DNA from: Pelargonium nanum
Lineage: Eukaryota > Streptophyta > Magnoliopsida > Geraniales > Geraniaceae
NCBI GenBank assembly: GCA_036897485.1
Contig: JAYMTF010001889.1
Span: 1 to 20,783 of the forward strand
DNA: 20,783 bases
Direction of reading: 5' to 3'
The notes beneath the pieces were generated by a model that did no database searches, was not told the origin of the DNA, and saw only the letters and a program-made list of their open reading frames with translations. Made by a program: the position numbers and the translations under genes. Shown in pieces: positions 9,961 to 20,783 of the stretch (position 1 is the first letter of the stretch; each line of letters starts with the position of its first letter).

Positions 9961-12050
9961 GTTTAGCTTCTTCACTTTTCGGCCTTCCCCTCTATTGTAA
10001 TGTTTGATATAATGAATAAAATAAGAAGCACAACCATTTTAAACACAGAAAAAAGAGATACTATATTTTTATTTATTGTGGATTCATTGATTTTTTAAAT
10101 CTGTTAAATTTAAGGACAAGAAAAACGTTTTAGATTTGTTCCAATTTTCACATGGTGGAGATGCTATTAATTTCAATTTTTATATGTTTTCATTTGTTTA
10201 AGTTGTGAGTTAATGATTTTATGTTTTTTTTCAAGATAAAGACTATTTCATTCTTACAATGAAGATCGTGTTCTCAATTTTTGGTATATGATAAAGAATT
10301 TGATAGTTAATATATGAGTAACGTTATTCGCAGATGGTTGAACATATGCAAAATCTAATTTGTTAAGTTATATTTAAATCATCAACAATTCTCCACAACT
10401 AATTCAATAGAAGAATTATCTACTACTCCCGAATGTATAGTTTACACCTTAAGAACGTCCCACTCCACAATGAGATTGCATTGTTGTCCTCATTATCAAA
10501 GTTATAAATGAGCTTTTGATGAGATCAATATTGAATTCATAGGAATTATACTTAGATTATGTGGCGAAAGGGTTAATTCATGTTCTCAACGATGCTTAGG
10601 AAATTTAAATATAATAAAGAAATCACAAGATGTGGACCTTTTGGTGTTTGGGAAATAATTAAAATGGTGGAAGCCTAAAACACGCAAAATGACTTTTTTT
10701 CTTCTTCTAACTCTTGTTTCCTCATTCTTCCAGAGCTCTTCAAGATCTACAAACGAAGTAAGGGTATGGTCTCTAACATAGGGAGATGAAGTTGCTCCTG
10801 GTATGACTTGTGTCTTGATCTAATCCTTATATTTAGGATAAGATCTCTAGCGCAGAGTGTTATCTCGAGGAGACAGAGTGCTTTTCCGAGAAGAGAGTGT
10901 GCTTTTCCAATGAGAAGAGTGCTTCCTTAAGGAGAGTGTGCTTCCCGGACTATGGTCTTGCGGATCTGCCCATACGTGTCTTGGCCTTAGCTTACTGATT
11001 GTGTGAGAATCATACTCTTTAGTCGACCTTTGTTCAAGACCAATTCAAGGGTTTGAATAAACTTGACTTGACGAATGGTTTGACTTCTAGTGTCAATCAT
11101 CGACCCAATTTACTCAACCCGACTTTTGTTAAGATCGGTTAGAGTTTGACTAATGAGATGACCTCTAGTGCCACATGTCGTCTTATAATTGTCTCAATTA
11201 CTTTTTCTTTTATCTTTTTAGTATCATCGTTGGTTAATGTTTTGTTTTCTTATAAATAGTCATACCAATAAAATCATGACACTACATTAAATTTTTAACT
11301 AAATCCTTTTAAGTGACAATTTAATGAAGTTCGGCTCTCAATTTACATTGGTGGCATACAACGTCGATGCTTAAAGATAGTGCGTGACTGATTAAAATGA
11401 CAAGATGATAAGAGAGGGAAATGACAAGACAAAGGTGAGAGAGTGGCTGCTCAGATCAAAGAAAGATGAGTGATTTGAACTTTGAAGTGAGTTAAGAGAG
11501 AGATGTGGTGAAGTGAAGTGAGCAGTTAAAAGATAAATGTATTGAATTTGAATGAAATGAAGAGAAGAAAAATAAGATTAGAGGAAATTAAAGAGACAGA
11601 TTCTCACTCATCTGTGTGCAATGTTTGAGATAGTTAATGATACATAAATATGCAACCTGAAGCTAAGGAAAAGATGATGATATTGATAGAGAATGATGAG
11701 TCTGCTGTGGAAGAATATTATGGTAGTTGCTTGTCAAAACAAGCAAGAACCAATGAATAAAGGTCTTAATAAAATGTTTTTTAATAATAAGTATTTAATG
11801 ATCTCAGAAAGGAAAATGACAAACACAAGTAGTGGGTTAAATAGGGAGGAGGATTATTTAACCAGACATGAACATGGTGGTAATGGGATGGTACCAAGTA
11901 CCAACCCAGGCAGCTTAAAGGCATTATATTCCATTTCTGGTCATCAGTTTTAGACACTGCAAAATGAATATATGTGTCTGAGTAATCACAATTCACAACA
12001 AGAGGCCATAGTGTCCATATCCATGACCAACATACACATTACATCACTTA
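9961..12050. other. Intergenic spacer between the tandem copies
   Basis: No convincing gene is present. The stretch 9961-10680 is AT-rich and featureless. About 10680-11220 is less AT-rich, with internal near-repeats such as GACTTCTAGTGTCAATCATCGA (near 11081) versus GACCTCTAGTGCCACATGTCG (near 11160), and may be a non-coding fragment of an old transposon; I could not find its ends. From 11380 to 11640 the + strand is purine-rich (GA-rich). An 86-codon + strand ORF at 11693-11953 has no recognisable motif. Confidence 0.45.
10852..10946. repeat. Short degenerate tandem repeat, about 20-bp unit
   Basis: Five copies of the core AGAGTG begin at 10854, 10875, 10894, 10916 and 10933. The last four are followed by TGCTTTTCC, GCTTTTCC or GCTTCC variants. 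The unit length varies from 17 to 22 bases, so this is an imperfect repeat, not a regular microsatellite. It lies in gene-free sequence and nothing indicates a function. Confidence 0.65.
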
Positions 12051-12807
12051 TGCTGTTGTTCTGATGCTGACAGAGATAGTGATGAAATGATGTACAATAA
12101 CCACAACTCTGTGTCAGTCAGTGGACTTGTGCTGCTCTCTGTTGCTGCTTGTGCTTTCAAGTCATTTCCTTTTATAAATAATTAATAAAAAAATAATAAA
12201 AACAATGAAAGACAAATTAATTGAGTAGTACATGTTGGAATCCTTCCAGCAAACAAACAAGCTTTTCTGTCATTCTATTCCATCTCCAATAAAAGCTACT
12301 CTTTGTCTTTACTTCCAATACAGATAAGCTTTATGTCACACAAAGTACACATTTATAAGCATTTCATTGAAGCTTCTCTACTATGTCCCATCCTTTTCAC
12401 AGATCTTTTAATAAAGTTGTGTCCACCTTTTCCCAAATTTGTTGCCATAAATTAAAAGAGACAATACACATTGGTGGAATTGGAGCAAAACACTTGTTGA
12501 ACATTCATACCATCTTTCATTGAAAACAGACTTTGGGCACTTCCTTTCTCCTTGAATTTTCATTAAAATTTACAGAAAACAATATATACTTTTCTTTCTC
12601 AAAATTGACAACAATTGGCTCCCATGCAATTACTTGGGGTGAGGGTTGACTTGCCCTGCACAGCATTCCATCTTCTGCTCCTCTTCTCTTTCTTTGTGAC
12701 CATACAATTTCAAAGAAAGACATGGACAAAATTATGGATCACCAAGTACAGACAGACCAAAAGGAACTTTTCAGTTGGGAAGTAGGGGTATATCAAACAC
12801 TTGTTAA
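12051..12807 (-). other. 3' flank / probable 3' UTR of copy A
   Basis: This stretch follows the stop codon of copy A on the - strand. From about 12180 it is alignable with 2200-2886 downstream of copy B (ATGAAAGACAAATTAATTG, ATAAAAGCTACTCTTTGTC, CATTCCATCTTCTGCTCC, AAAATTATGGATCAC). A TTTAATAAAG near 12407 and TTATAAG near 12355 lie where a polyadenylation region could be, but no clear signal can be chosen. No separate gene is seen. Confidence 0.5.
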
Positions 12808-15800
12808 TCACAGAGAAAGACATTGTGCCCCCTCAGGTAGGTTCCTAGGCATTGCAAGTGCAGTAACATATTTCTGGGGTGAGGATTTTGTTAGACTCGT
12901 AGCTGTCGTTGAAGATGAGGTTCCGGAGGCATCTGTTTGTCCCCGCATATGAAACTTGGCAAAGCGGTTAATGACGGAATATCTTTCCAAGTCCTGGCAG
13001 TCCACTCTTATGTCTGAAATGGATGTGCTCTCCAATCTGCCAAAATTGAACAAGTTATCGGAAAAACCATTTTGCAACCAAAGCAGTCAAACGCAAACTG
13101 GACATAAAGTACAAAACTTACAGCATGTCTCGTACACAAAAACAAAAGATAATAAAGGTTCAAACTTATCATACCTTAAGAAGTCATTTTCCGCTTTCTT
13201 TGCTCTCTCAGTGAAATCTTCCACAGCTTTTGTAAAATGCTTACCACTCTCAAAAGCTTTGAGCTTCTCGGAGGTCCTGAGCAAGTTTGTACAAATTACT
13301 TTCCAGACCAAAAAAAATTATGTACATTCTTGTAACTTTTTAGGAAGAAAAAGAAAATCATGCATAATAAGTCCAATACACCAACACACTTACATGTCAC
13401 TATTGCCTTGTGCAGCATGCAAATCACTTTTTGAGCCATAGGCCAAACTGCATGCATCACCTAAAGCCAATTTAGCAATAATGTACACCACACTATCATA
13501 ATGTGCACTAGCATCTCCCAATAGAATGGACGTTGGTGCAGGTCTAAGTAGTTGCTGCATAAGCTGTGTTGTAAGGATCAGCCTTCTCTTTGATCGATGA
13601 TACGTTGGCTGCCCTTCTCCAATCAATTCAAACCCATCTTGAACCTGTTATTAGGTAAGCAATTCAAAATTAATGTTGGATCTCATAATTATTATTTAAG
13701 AGAAAGAACCATGTTATATTGTAAAATGATCCACTTATTATAAAATGAGTGCACCTTCTCAATAAGGCGATTAGTGGTGAATGCCCAGTCTTGTTCTGCC
13801 GTGCTGCATTGACAAACAAACATCAATTATGAATGAGATATAAATAATAATAAAAAGTTAATATAAGAAAAAGAGATATAAAAGGAACAGATGACCAAAA
13901 AGGGAAAAAAATGCGAACTGAACGAAGCTAGAATAAAGATAACCAAAAAGTTACCCTGGCATTCACAACCAACATAAAATAGAAATAAACCTTTAGCACC
14001 AGAAAGATGGTGAAATTTGAAAGAAACTTACATGTAACTGTAATTTCATTATACCTCAATACTTAAACACATAAGTTTAGTTATAACGCTAAATACCTGA
14101 TATCTTGAAGTCTCTGGGAACCTTGGTTCACTTCTTTGTGCCATGGTATGCATTCGGATCTTATAATTTTGCGCTTCTTTGCTCTTATAATATTACTACT
14201 TTGCTCCGCAAGATCTGAAGGCAACACATGAGGAGCAGAAAAGTTATGAGTTACCCCCAAGCTGGCTGGTGTACTTGGCGAAATGCTTCCAACCTGCCTT
14301 GGAACAGCAGCACTTATTTGATCCACAGAAGTATATACAGGCAAATTCTGAGATGACTTTCCAGGAGTGAACTGCTCCATGGCAGTCTTTGCAAGCCTTG
14401 CATCATACAATGGCAGCAGCTGCCCATTTCTGACACTACCATACTGTTCAAACCACATCGGAGACATACGCAAATTAACTTGGGAATTTTCAGTATGATT
14501 ATATAATTGATTCTGAGAATCATTTTCGTTTAACGTGCCATTCCCCTGAGAAGTTTGGAGAGCAGCTTGTGACAAAGCTTTTCCACCTAATTCCTTTGTT
14601 GCATTTCTCAACAAACCTATCATTTTGGGATCCCCAGATGGGAAAGAGTTGAGCAGTGATGAATTCAATGAACTCATCCCATTATGTGTTTGGTTTCTAA
14701 ACCTTGAATTATGCTCATATATTGACTGCTGTCCTGCTTGACCACTTCTCTGATGAACATTTATAAAACCATCAGATTCATTATATCTCTTCACAGCCCT
14801 CTTACTTGGATCAGAATCAACTGCACTCTTCATTGCCTGCATCTGGTGCTGTAGAGTGTAATTTTGACGAAAGGTCTCGGAGGCTTTCAAAGAACGGCCA
14901 AAAGATTCAAGATTTCTTTCAGAGGCATGGTTGTCACCATGCAATACTCTATCGTGGTCCTGCTGGTTAGAATGAGACAGGACATGCTTCTCAACAGACT
15001 CTTGACCTTCAGATAGACCACCACTCTGCAAAGTATCAAGTACTACGGATGATATATCTTGCTTCGACCTTTGTTTTCCTGGTTGCTCCTCCTCCCCATA
15101 TTCTGAACCTTGCGAATTCATAGAGCATGCACCCAAGTCTGATGACAATGTTCTACCTTTCTGGAAATTCTGAACATTTAACCCTTGTAAAGCCAATGAA
15201 GTGGTCTCCGTGATATTCTTTGGCGGTTCTATGAAGGGGGAAGAAGACGAAAGTCGAGAAGTTGGTACATTTTTCCATGCATTCTGATGAATTCTTCCTG
15301 TTCCATCCTTTTGTGGCATGCCTGACAAAGCAGGAGGCTGAGAGAGAGTCGCATTCTCCAGAACTGGAAATGGTTGAGCAAAAGGTTTGGTGGGGACCTG
15401 TTGAGAAGTAAGAGGTGGAAATCTACTAGAAGTGCCAGTCAGAGTTTCCTGTGAGGATCCACTGTCTAAGGGTGTATTTGGCATGGGTTGTGGTAAACCA
15501 GATGTCAATGCTGCATCAGAGGTTCCCTGCATATTCAAGTATGAGGAGACATTTGTTTGTCCACAACTTTTGGATTTTTCATCCCAACGTGCTCTTGGAG
15601 AGAACTCATCAGGAGGCAATGACTGAACAGGTGATGAAGAATCCAACCAGCCTGGATTTTTTACACCAAACCCAGGATTGCCTTGTCCTGGATTTAGATT
15701 ACTGACCATCTGTGGAGAATCCTGAGGGGGGAGAAAACGACTAGAGTTTGGAAGTCGTTGAGATGGAGGAGCTAACTTCAAACCAAAACCTTGAGAAGCA

Positions 15801-18800
15801 GAAGGTTGATTGAACAACTGAGCAATGTATGAATCATGACCTTCTGCCTTGGTAACCTCAGACAGAGAATTCTGGTCAGTGGAGCCAAAATGAGCAGAAG
15901 GGCTATTTTCCCTTGATCGGTCAACCTTGTGGAGAAGCTCAAGCATATGCTGACTGCCATTTTTCAGTTTAAAAGAAATTATGAGATCATATAACTAATG
16001 CCCCCAAAAGAAGTAATATACAAACATATTCAGACCCATAAATAGTAACAAAACTATAAATAAATTTGTCAAATTAATAATAGCATGGAGTAATTATAGA
16101 ATTAATGAGGCTCATATAGTTTCCACAGTATTTTGTATTATCTGGAATTTGTTGGCAATCTTGCCAAACCACTAATCTTGCCTGCTTGCTTTTTTCTATT
16201 TAATTTACTTGTATTGTTTATCTGTGTGATTTGCATATATATTATTGCCCTACAGTCTTGAATATATATTCCAAAATTCCAATAATCAACATCTCAAAAA
16301 CAGAATACCTTGTTTGAGGAGCAACATTCTGACCATGAAACCCAACTGTTCGACCAAATGAAGTAGATGAATTAGATCTAAGATCACTTCCTGAAACTAC
16401 CTCCTGTGATGCTTTTGAGCTCCCATGAAAATCAGGTACGCGCCCCTGTATTAACAGAAATTACCAGTTAACAATAATTTTCCTTTTAAATAAGAATTTA
16501 AAGAAAATCCTCAGTGAGATCAGGGATTCACCTGGTTCACGTTCATGCCATCTTTAGACATATTACCAATAATATTTAACTGCCCAACGTGTCCTTGCTT
16601 GGAACCACTAAATCCTTTGGAGTTATAGCTGTTATTAATATTCTCATGTGCAGCACCTGCTCCTTTGTATGTGTTGCTAATTGTCTGATTGCTACTACTT
16701 AGCAGATTCTGTGTTTTTCCGCCGCTCTCATTTTCATTGTTGTTAATAGAAGAGCCAGCATGCTTCAGTGCATGAGGCTGTGAATCTTCTTTCTTCGAAT
16801 AATCTGTGCGAGAACTTAGTTCCTCCGCATGTCCAGTCCAAGGATAACGAACAGGGTCCCTCCCCTTATCCATGGCTCCATTATCACCTGTTGAACAATT
16901 TCCACAATGTTCACATTAGCAATAGTACAGATACAAACTATTCTACTTGGTAACAAGGGCTAAATACTTACCTTTCTGTTCATGGCACATTTGACTAACA
17001 TAGTTGGGTGAGGCCATCCTTTGCTGATGCATATCACTTTCAAGGTGCTTATAATTCTGAACAGCCCATGTACTTTCCGGTCGTGTTAGTGGTTGAATCT
17101 GCTGACTCATCTGATTGAATGACTTTTGTTGTGGGTTACTATCTGACCACTCACCAGCATTTCTGGGGGACTTCTGAAAGGACTTGTGAGAATCATATTG
17201 GGGCAGACCCTCTGTGTGTTCATTTGAGTTTTGGAAGCCTGACTGTTGGTAACCAGGGAAGCTAGAGCTCATACTGGAATCATTGAACAGGGGAAATGGT
17301 TTTGAATGTGAGGATGCACTCTGAAAGGTGGTGTTGGCCCAACCTGTTTGTTGCCTCTCTTCATCCATAAACTTTGATGGCTGATTATCAGATGAAAGTT
17401 CTGTATTCTGAAAAGCCAAGCCACTCCACTCCTCCTGAACTCCAGTATCACTACTAGAAGCTTCTGCTACAGCAGACTGCATAAGAGCACTCCAGCTCCC
17501 ACTCTGAAGCGCATTTGAAATATCTGACTGTTCCAGTGCACTCCCAAAGCCTCCAGCACTCATATCCATGCTTCTGCCAAAACTAGTTTCCCAACTGTTG
17601 TCATCCATATTGTATAGAATTTTCTGTTCCAATGGATCTAGGGGAACCAAACCCTGAGAAGGGGCAAGCTGTGTTGTTTTGTGATGCATGGTTTCGAGGT
17701 TACCAGCCTGCTCAAGCTTACCATTAAAATCCGGCAATAAAACATTTGTTTGCGGAAAATTCCCGTGTTGAGGAGGAAGTTGCCCGAAAGCATTTTTCAT
17801 TGGAAAACCCTGTTTGGAAACAAAAGCTCCTGGGGGCATGCAAACATTGTCTGAAGAAAAAGTACTGTGATCTCCTGGATAGGGATTACCAAATGTTGAC
17901 TGCATAACAGGTTTCTGGGCCTGGTTACCACGAGACATCCCTTGCATTTGAGAATATTGATTTACATTACCTCCTGTACTACCAACAGGAGAACCATGTA
18001 AAGATGCATCAAGCTGCTGAGAAGCTAGACCCATAGTACGCATAGTTTGATTATGGTCTTGTGGAAAAGCCTGTCTGTGAGGAACTCCTTGTCCTACGGG
18101 AGATGAACTACGCTGCATCAAGTTCATATACATCGGTGATGCATCACGAACAGGTGTTCCATTGATCAAGAGTGGAAGCTGACCCCCGGCAGCCTGTTTA
18201 GTAATTGCAGAGAGCTGGTTTAATGAATTATGCTGCCTCGCCTCACCTAATTGCTGAAGCTGTTGCTGTCTTTGCATTTCTTGCAGCTGCTTGAACATTA
18301 TGGTCTGCTGCAATAACTGCATATCATTAAACCCAGACTGCTGCATTGGAGGAGGACGTGAGGCACTCAGTCGTTGGTCCTTCACCAGCTGCTGCTGCTT
18401 TTGCCCACCAGGGAAGTTAAAGTTAATATCAGAAGAAGCTTCAGCAATTTCAGATTTTTCTGAATTTGTTGTCAGTGTGGGACTGTCCACAGAAGCATCC
18501 CCCTGATGTGATTCAAGAACAGATAAACCACTTGGTATTAGATTACGCCAACCAACTTCTGTATTTTCATTTGAACAGACCATTAGATTTGGCCATCTCT
18601 GGAAGGTTTGGCATCCATGCACATAGCCATTCGTATTCAACAATTCACTTCTAGAGAAATGTCCAGAAAATTCAGGCCTTAGATTTACTTGTGTGAAAGT
18701 TTGATCAAATGGAACTTTCTGAAACTGATTGACATTCCTTTTCACTGAATCTGCACACCGAAACAGAGAATGTTGTTTTTGAAAGCAATAATGGTACACT

Positions 18801-20240
18801 TCCATTTGCCCTGATGCCAAATCAAGATGCAAAAAGAAAAAGGGGAAATGTCTTCCCAGCTTAACAAGCAGTATTTAGAGCAGTTCAACCAATGGAAAAT
18901 AAAAGATCAAGAAGAATGTACCTGATTGTTGTGTGCTGTCATTATTCAGAGAGAAACCCAGAGGTGCCCCATCCTGTCCCTGTCTACCGACCTGCTGGTT
19001 GTAGTTAAGCACTGACCGATCACCACCAAAAGCTAGAGAAGGACTCTGACCCAGAGAAGAGTTGTTCAGCTCAAAGAAATTACAGAACCTGTCTTCAATT
19101 TCGTTACCAGGCATAGAAATATAGGCCACAAAATCTCCCAGCTAAATTGTTTTATTCTAAAACTGTTCCATCCATGGAGGGAATCATTAGGAATAAACCA
19201 CCTCAGATCCTACAATGTATACGAATGTACTCCAAGTTTTGTGGTTTTACCCCTCAAAAACCTAGCCTGCACAAGAATGTTCTCTTAGAGCAATGAATAA
19301 CTTTACCGACAAGAGGAGGAGATGAAGAAGAGAAACTAAACCAGGGAATAGAAAAAGGCTTGAAACCCATATAACATAACACATGAAATGAAATGCATAA
19401 GGGGGTTTCGACTATAACCCTAGGGAAACAATACGCTTTTATCGTATCTACAGTCGAATCACCTTAGCAAACTTGAAACTTCCACTGAAAAGCGCAACCT
19501 CATGCACTATTTATTAAATCACTATTCCAACCCAGCATTACAAACCATATGGACATTCCTAAAATCTATCATATCAACTCCTTGAAGGCTTTCCACGCAG
19601 CATCCGGCATGAGCTAAACTCCATCACAACCACACCTCACAGTCTAATTGACCACTAACAAAACCAATTTAAAGCAAATGAACCCAGAACATTCTCACTA
19701 GGGAAAAATCATAAGTTTGATACAAACATATCAACCCATTCACATACTAACTTAATGAATTAAACATCAAAAAGCTTGGTAAAAACTGAGCCAAACCAAA
19801 AAAAAAAAATCTTTCAAGAACCCTAAATATTTAAAAACAAAAATAAATTAGAACCCTCTAAAAAACCCAAAATCAGAATTCACCACACCAAACACCCAAC
19901 GCCCCCAAACCGACCATTTCAAGGCCAATTACAGTGAGAATTAGAAAGCCCAGAGAGCAACAAAAACTAGCAGTATAGCAGCAACTAAAGCGGCAGCTGA
20001 GAAAGTCGAAATTACCAAAAAGAGACCCAAAAGCGCGAGCAAGTAGAGAAGAAGCTGAGCTCAGAGTTGGCAGCCAGTGTGATCTAAGCAAGAGAGATGT
20101 TAGGGCTCTCAGGCAGAGAGTGCGAGTTTACGACGTCGTTTTCGAGTTATGGCGATCAAAACGGTGAGCTCCTGTCTGCCCAATTCCAGTTCCCTTGTCC
20201 TCTTCAAGCTCCAAAACGACGCAGCTCCAATGGCTTACCT
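12180..20240 (-). repeat. Tandem duplication unit, copy A (full length)
   Basis: This is the partner of about 2200-9420 in the same orientation. All eight coding exons of copy B have counterparts here in the same order and phase, and the leader and 3' flanks also match. Copy A additionally contains the first coding exon, the following intron and the start of the second coding exon. Divergence is substantial in coding regions and greater in introns, so the duplication is not recent. Confidence 0.8.
12808..19114 (-). CDS. Plant dentin sialophosphoprotein-like protein, copy A, full length
   Basis: CDS complement(join(12808..13036, 13175..13276, 13394..13644, 13755..13803, 14097..15953, 16309..16445, 16532..16887, 16972..18810, 18922..19114)), 5013 nt, 1670 aa, all GT-AG introns, phases consistent. 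The start is ATG 19114, beginning MPGNE, which from memory is the usual start of this plant family. Order: N-terminal region (1-227) with LRPEFSGHFSRSELL and NGYVHG segments; Gln-rich probably coiled-coil part (about 228-260); LINGTPVRD; GLVPLDPLEQKILYNMDDNS (about 451-470) with a following SGSWSALMQSAVAE segment; a long low-complexity Ser/Asn/Gln-rich region; basic RAKKRKIIR (1432-1440) with IPWHKE; AEQDWAFTTNRLIEK; SKRRLILTTQLMQQLLRP (about 1495-1512); DIRVDCQDLER and SVINRFAKF; end EGAQCLSL. The protein is probably mostly disordered and nuclear (inference from basic clusters). The 'dentin' name reflects Ser-rich composition only, and no molecular function is established to my knowledge. Copy B lies about 4 kb downstream in the same orientation. 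Confidence 0.9.
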
Positions 20241-20365
20241 CTCTCACTCTCTTTCGTTCTCTAACAACAAAAGGCTCTGTTTTTTTTTTTTCTTTGCTTT
20301 GTGTGCAGTGCAAGACGAAGAAGAGGAAGAAAAAATTTAATTTTCAGACCAGAGGGTCGAAGATA
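19115..20365 (-). other. Predicted 5' UTR of copy A with a long leader intron
   Basis: A good donor, GAGAG before GTAAGCC (exon end 20239), and a pyrimidine-rich acceptor ending TTTAG (19142) would define a leader intron of about 1.1 kb. This leaves 27 untranslated bases (19141..19115) in front of the ATG. A first non-coding exon would run from about 20365 to 20239. Long leader introns are common in plant genes. The intron has no ORF of note; short + strand ORFs around 20149-20340 lie antisense to this leader and have no recognisable motif. Confidence 0.4.
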
Positions 20366-20390
20366 AAGGGATCGGCACTGTAACAATAAT

Positions 20391-20400
20391 TATTTTTATA
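20391..20400 (-). promoter_or_regulatory. TATA-like element of copy A
   Basis: On the - strand this reads TATAAAAATA. It lies about 150 bases upstream of the proposed leader donor at 20239, so transcription could begin near 20365. The assignment rests on sequence and position only. Confidence 0.4.
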
Positions 20401-20783
20401 TTTTTTCTCTCAAATTAATACAAAAATAACAATAATAATATGCAGACCGGTCCCGAGCCTCAGGTTCGGTTTCAGGTTCGTGCTCCGAAGCTGATATGAC
20501 AATGACAACTTCTTGACGCTTCTCACGTGTTTGAATACCTTTGTTTCTCCACCGTCGGATTTGATGAGATCTGTGTAGTGATGTGAGATACAGGCACGCG
20601 AGGCTGGGCGCGTGTGGTTCGATGAGGAGAAGGAAAAAAAAGGAAATGTGCGTTGAAAAGTTGTTTGGGATATCCGGATACCACGCGCTTACGGACACGC
20701 GTGGCCACCTATCAATTTATTGTTTGAGACGCTTTTTTTTTTTTTTTTGAAGGGGGATGTTTTTCTTATTAATAAATGGAAAT
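20401..20783. promoter_or_regulatory. Putative upstream promoter of copy A with G-box and CGCG motifs
   Basis: No gene is seen here. The stretch holds a palindromic G-box CACGTG (20524-20529), the core site for plant bZIP and bHLH factors. It also holds CGCG-type boxes of the form VCGCGB, known as CAMTA (calmodulin-binding transcription activator) sites: GCGCGT (20608-20613), ACGCGC (20683-20688) and ACGCGT (20697-20702). The last two sit in the arms of an inverted repeat. A poly-T run lies near 20731-20749. The elements could equally serve a + strand gene beyond the window. Confidence 0.35.
20681..20704. repeat. Inverted repeat CCACGCG...CGCGTGG
   Basis: CCACGCG (20681-20687) and CGCGTGG (20698-20704) are perfect 7-base reverse complements separated by 10 bases. 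Each arm contains a CGCG-type core. It may be a paired protein-binding site; as a hairpin or terminator it has no support, since no transcript is known to end here. Confidence 0.6.

Noticed and set aside
11693..11953. 86-codon + strand ORF as a gene
   Set aside because: No recognised motif, no promoter or intron evidence, and an overlapping - strand ORF of similar length suggests chance.
16972..18810. Identification as LNK clock proteins or animal dentin sialophosphoprotein
   Set aside because: The shared 'dentin sialophosphoprotein' label comes from Ser-rich composition. The length and the C-terminal SVINRFAKF/QCLSL block fit the separate large plant family, and I do not see LNK-type motifs.
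20149..20383. Short + strand ORFs next to the copy A promoter, as a divergent gene
   Set aside because: They rest on poly-T and Glu/Lys-rich low-complexity sequence antisense to the probable first exon of A, and are not preserved upstream of B.

Overview
This window looks like nuclear DNA from a flowering plant. Genes are split by short AT-rich GT-AG introns, the spacers are AT-rich, and the two large genes belong to a plant-specific protein family. A eudicot, probably a rosid, fits best, but the sequence does not fix the species. There are no prokaryotic operons, CRISPR arrays, rRNA or tRNA genes.

Left end (1-1600): a small secreted cysteine-rich peptide gene of the defensin-like (DEFL) type lies on the + strand (join 1162..1231, 1340..1503; 77 aa), with a TATA box about 85 bases before its ATG. 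A second DEFL coding exon faces away from it on the - strand (563..738). The two lie in inverted-repeat arms of about 340 bases each (about 500-838 and 1232-1571). The - strand copy keeps an open, cysteine-complete mature-peptide exon, but no signal-peptide exon is visible, so it is probably a relic.

Main body (2887-20400, - strand): two tandem paralogues encode very large Ser/Asn/Gln-rich proteins of the plant family usually annotated 'dentin sialophosphoprotein-like' (function unknown, no real relation to animal dentin). Copy A (12808..19114, nine coding exons, 1670 aa) is complete from the family-type MPGNE start to the QCLSL end. Copy B (2887..8821, eight coding exons, 1487 aa) keeps every downstream exon and splice site in frame. 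It lacks the segment equivalent to the first 227 residues of A, because about 1.2 kb has been removed and the leader sequence now joins directly to the middle of a coding exon. The duplication is about 10-11 kb out of register and includes 3' flanking sequence and part of the 5' leader. The sequence upstream of that leader is not recognisably shared, so the two copies probably have different promoters.

Between the two genes (about 9960-12050) is a gene-free AT-rich spacer holding a short degenerate ~20-bp repeat and possibly old transposon remains. The right end (20366-20783) is the putative promoter of copy A: a TATA-like element, a G-box and several CGCG-type motifs, two of them in an inverted repeat.

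I see no obviously novel multi-gene system. The most interesting points are the truncated but apparently maintained copy B, the inverted DEFL pair, and a conserved LDPLEQKILYNMDDN-type block in the large proteins.
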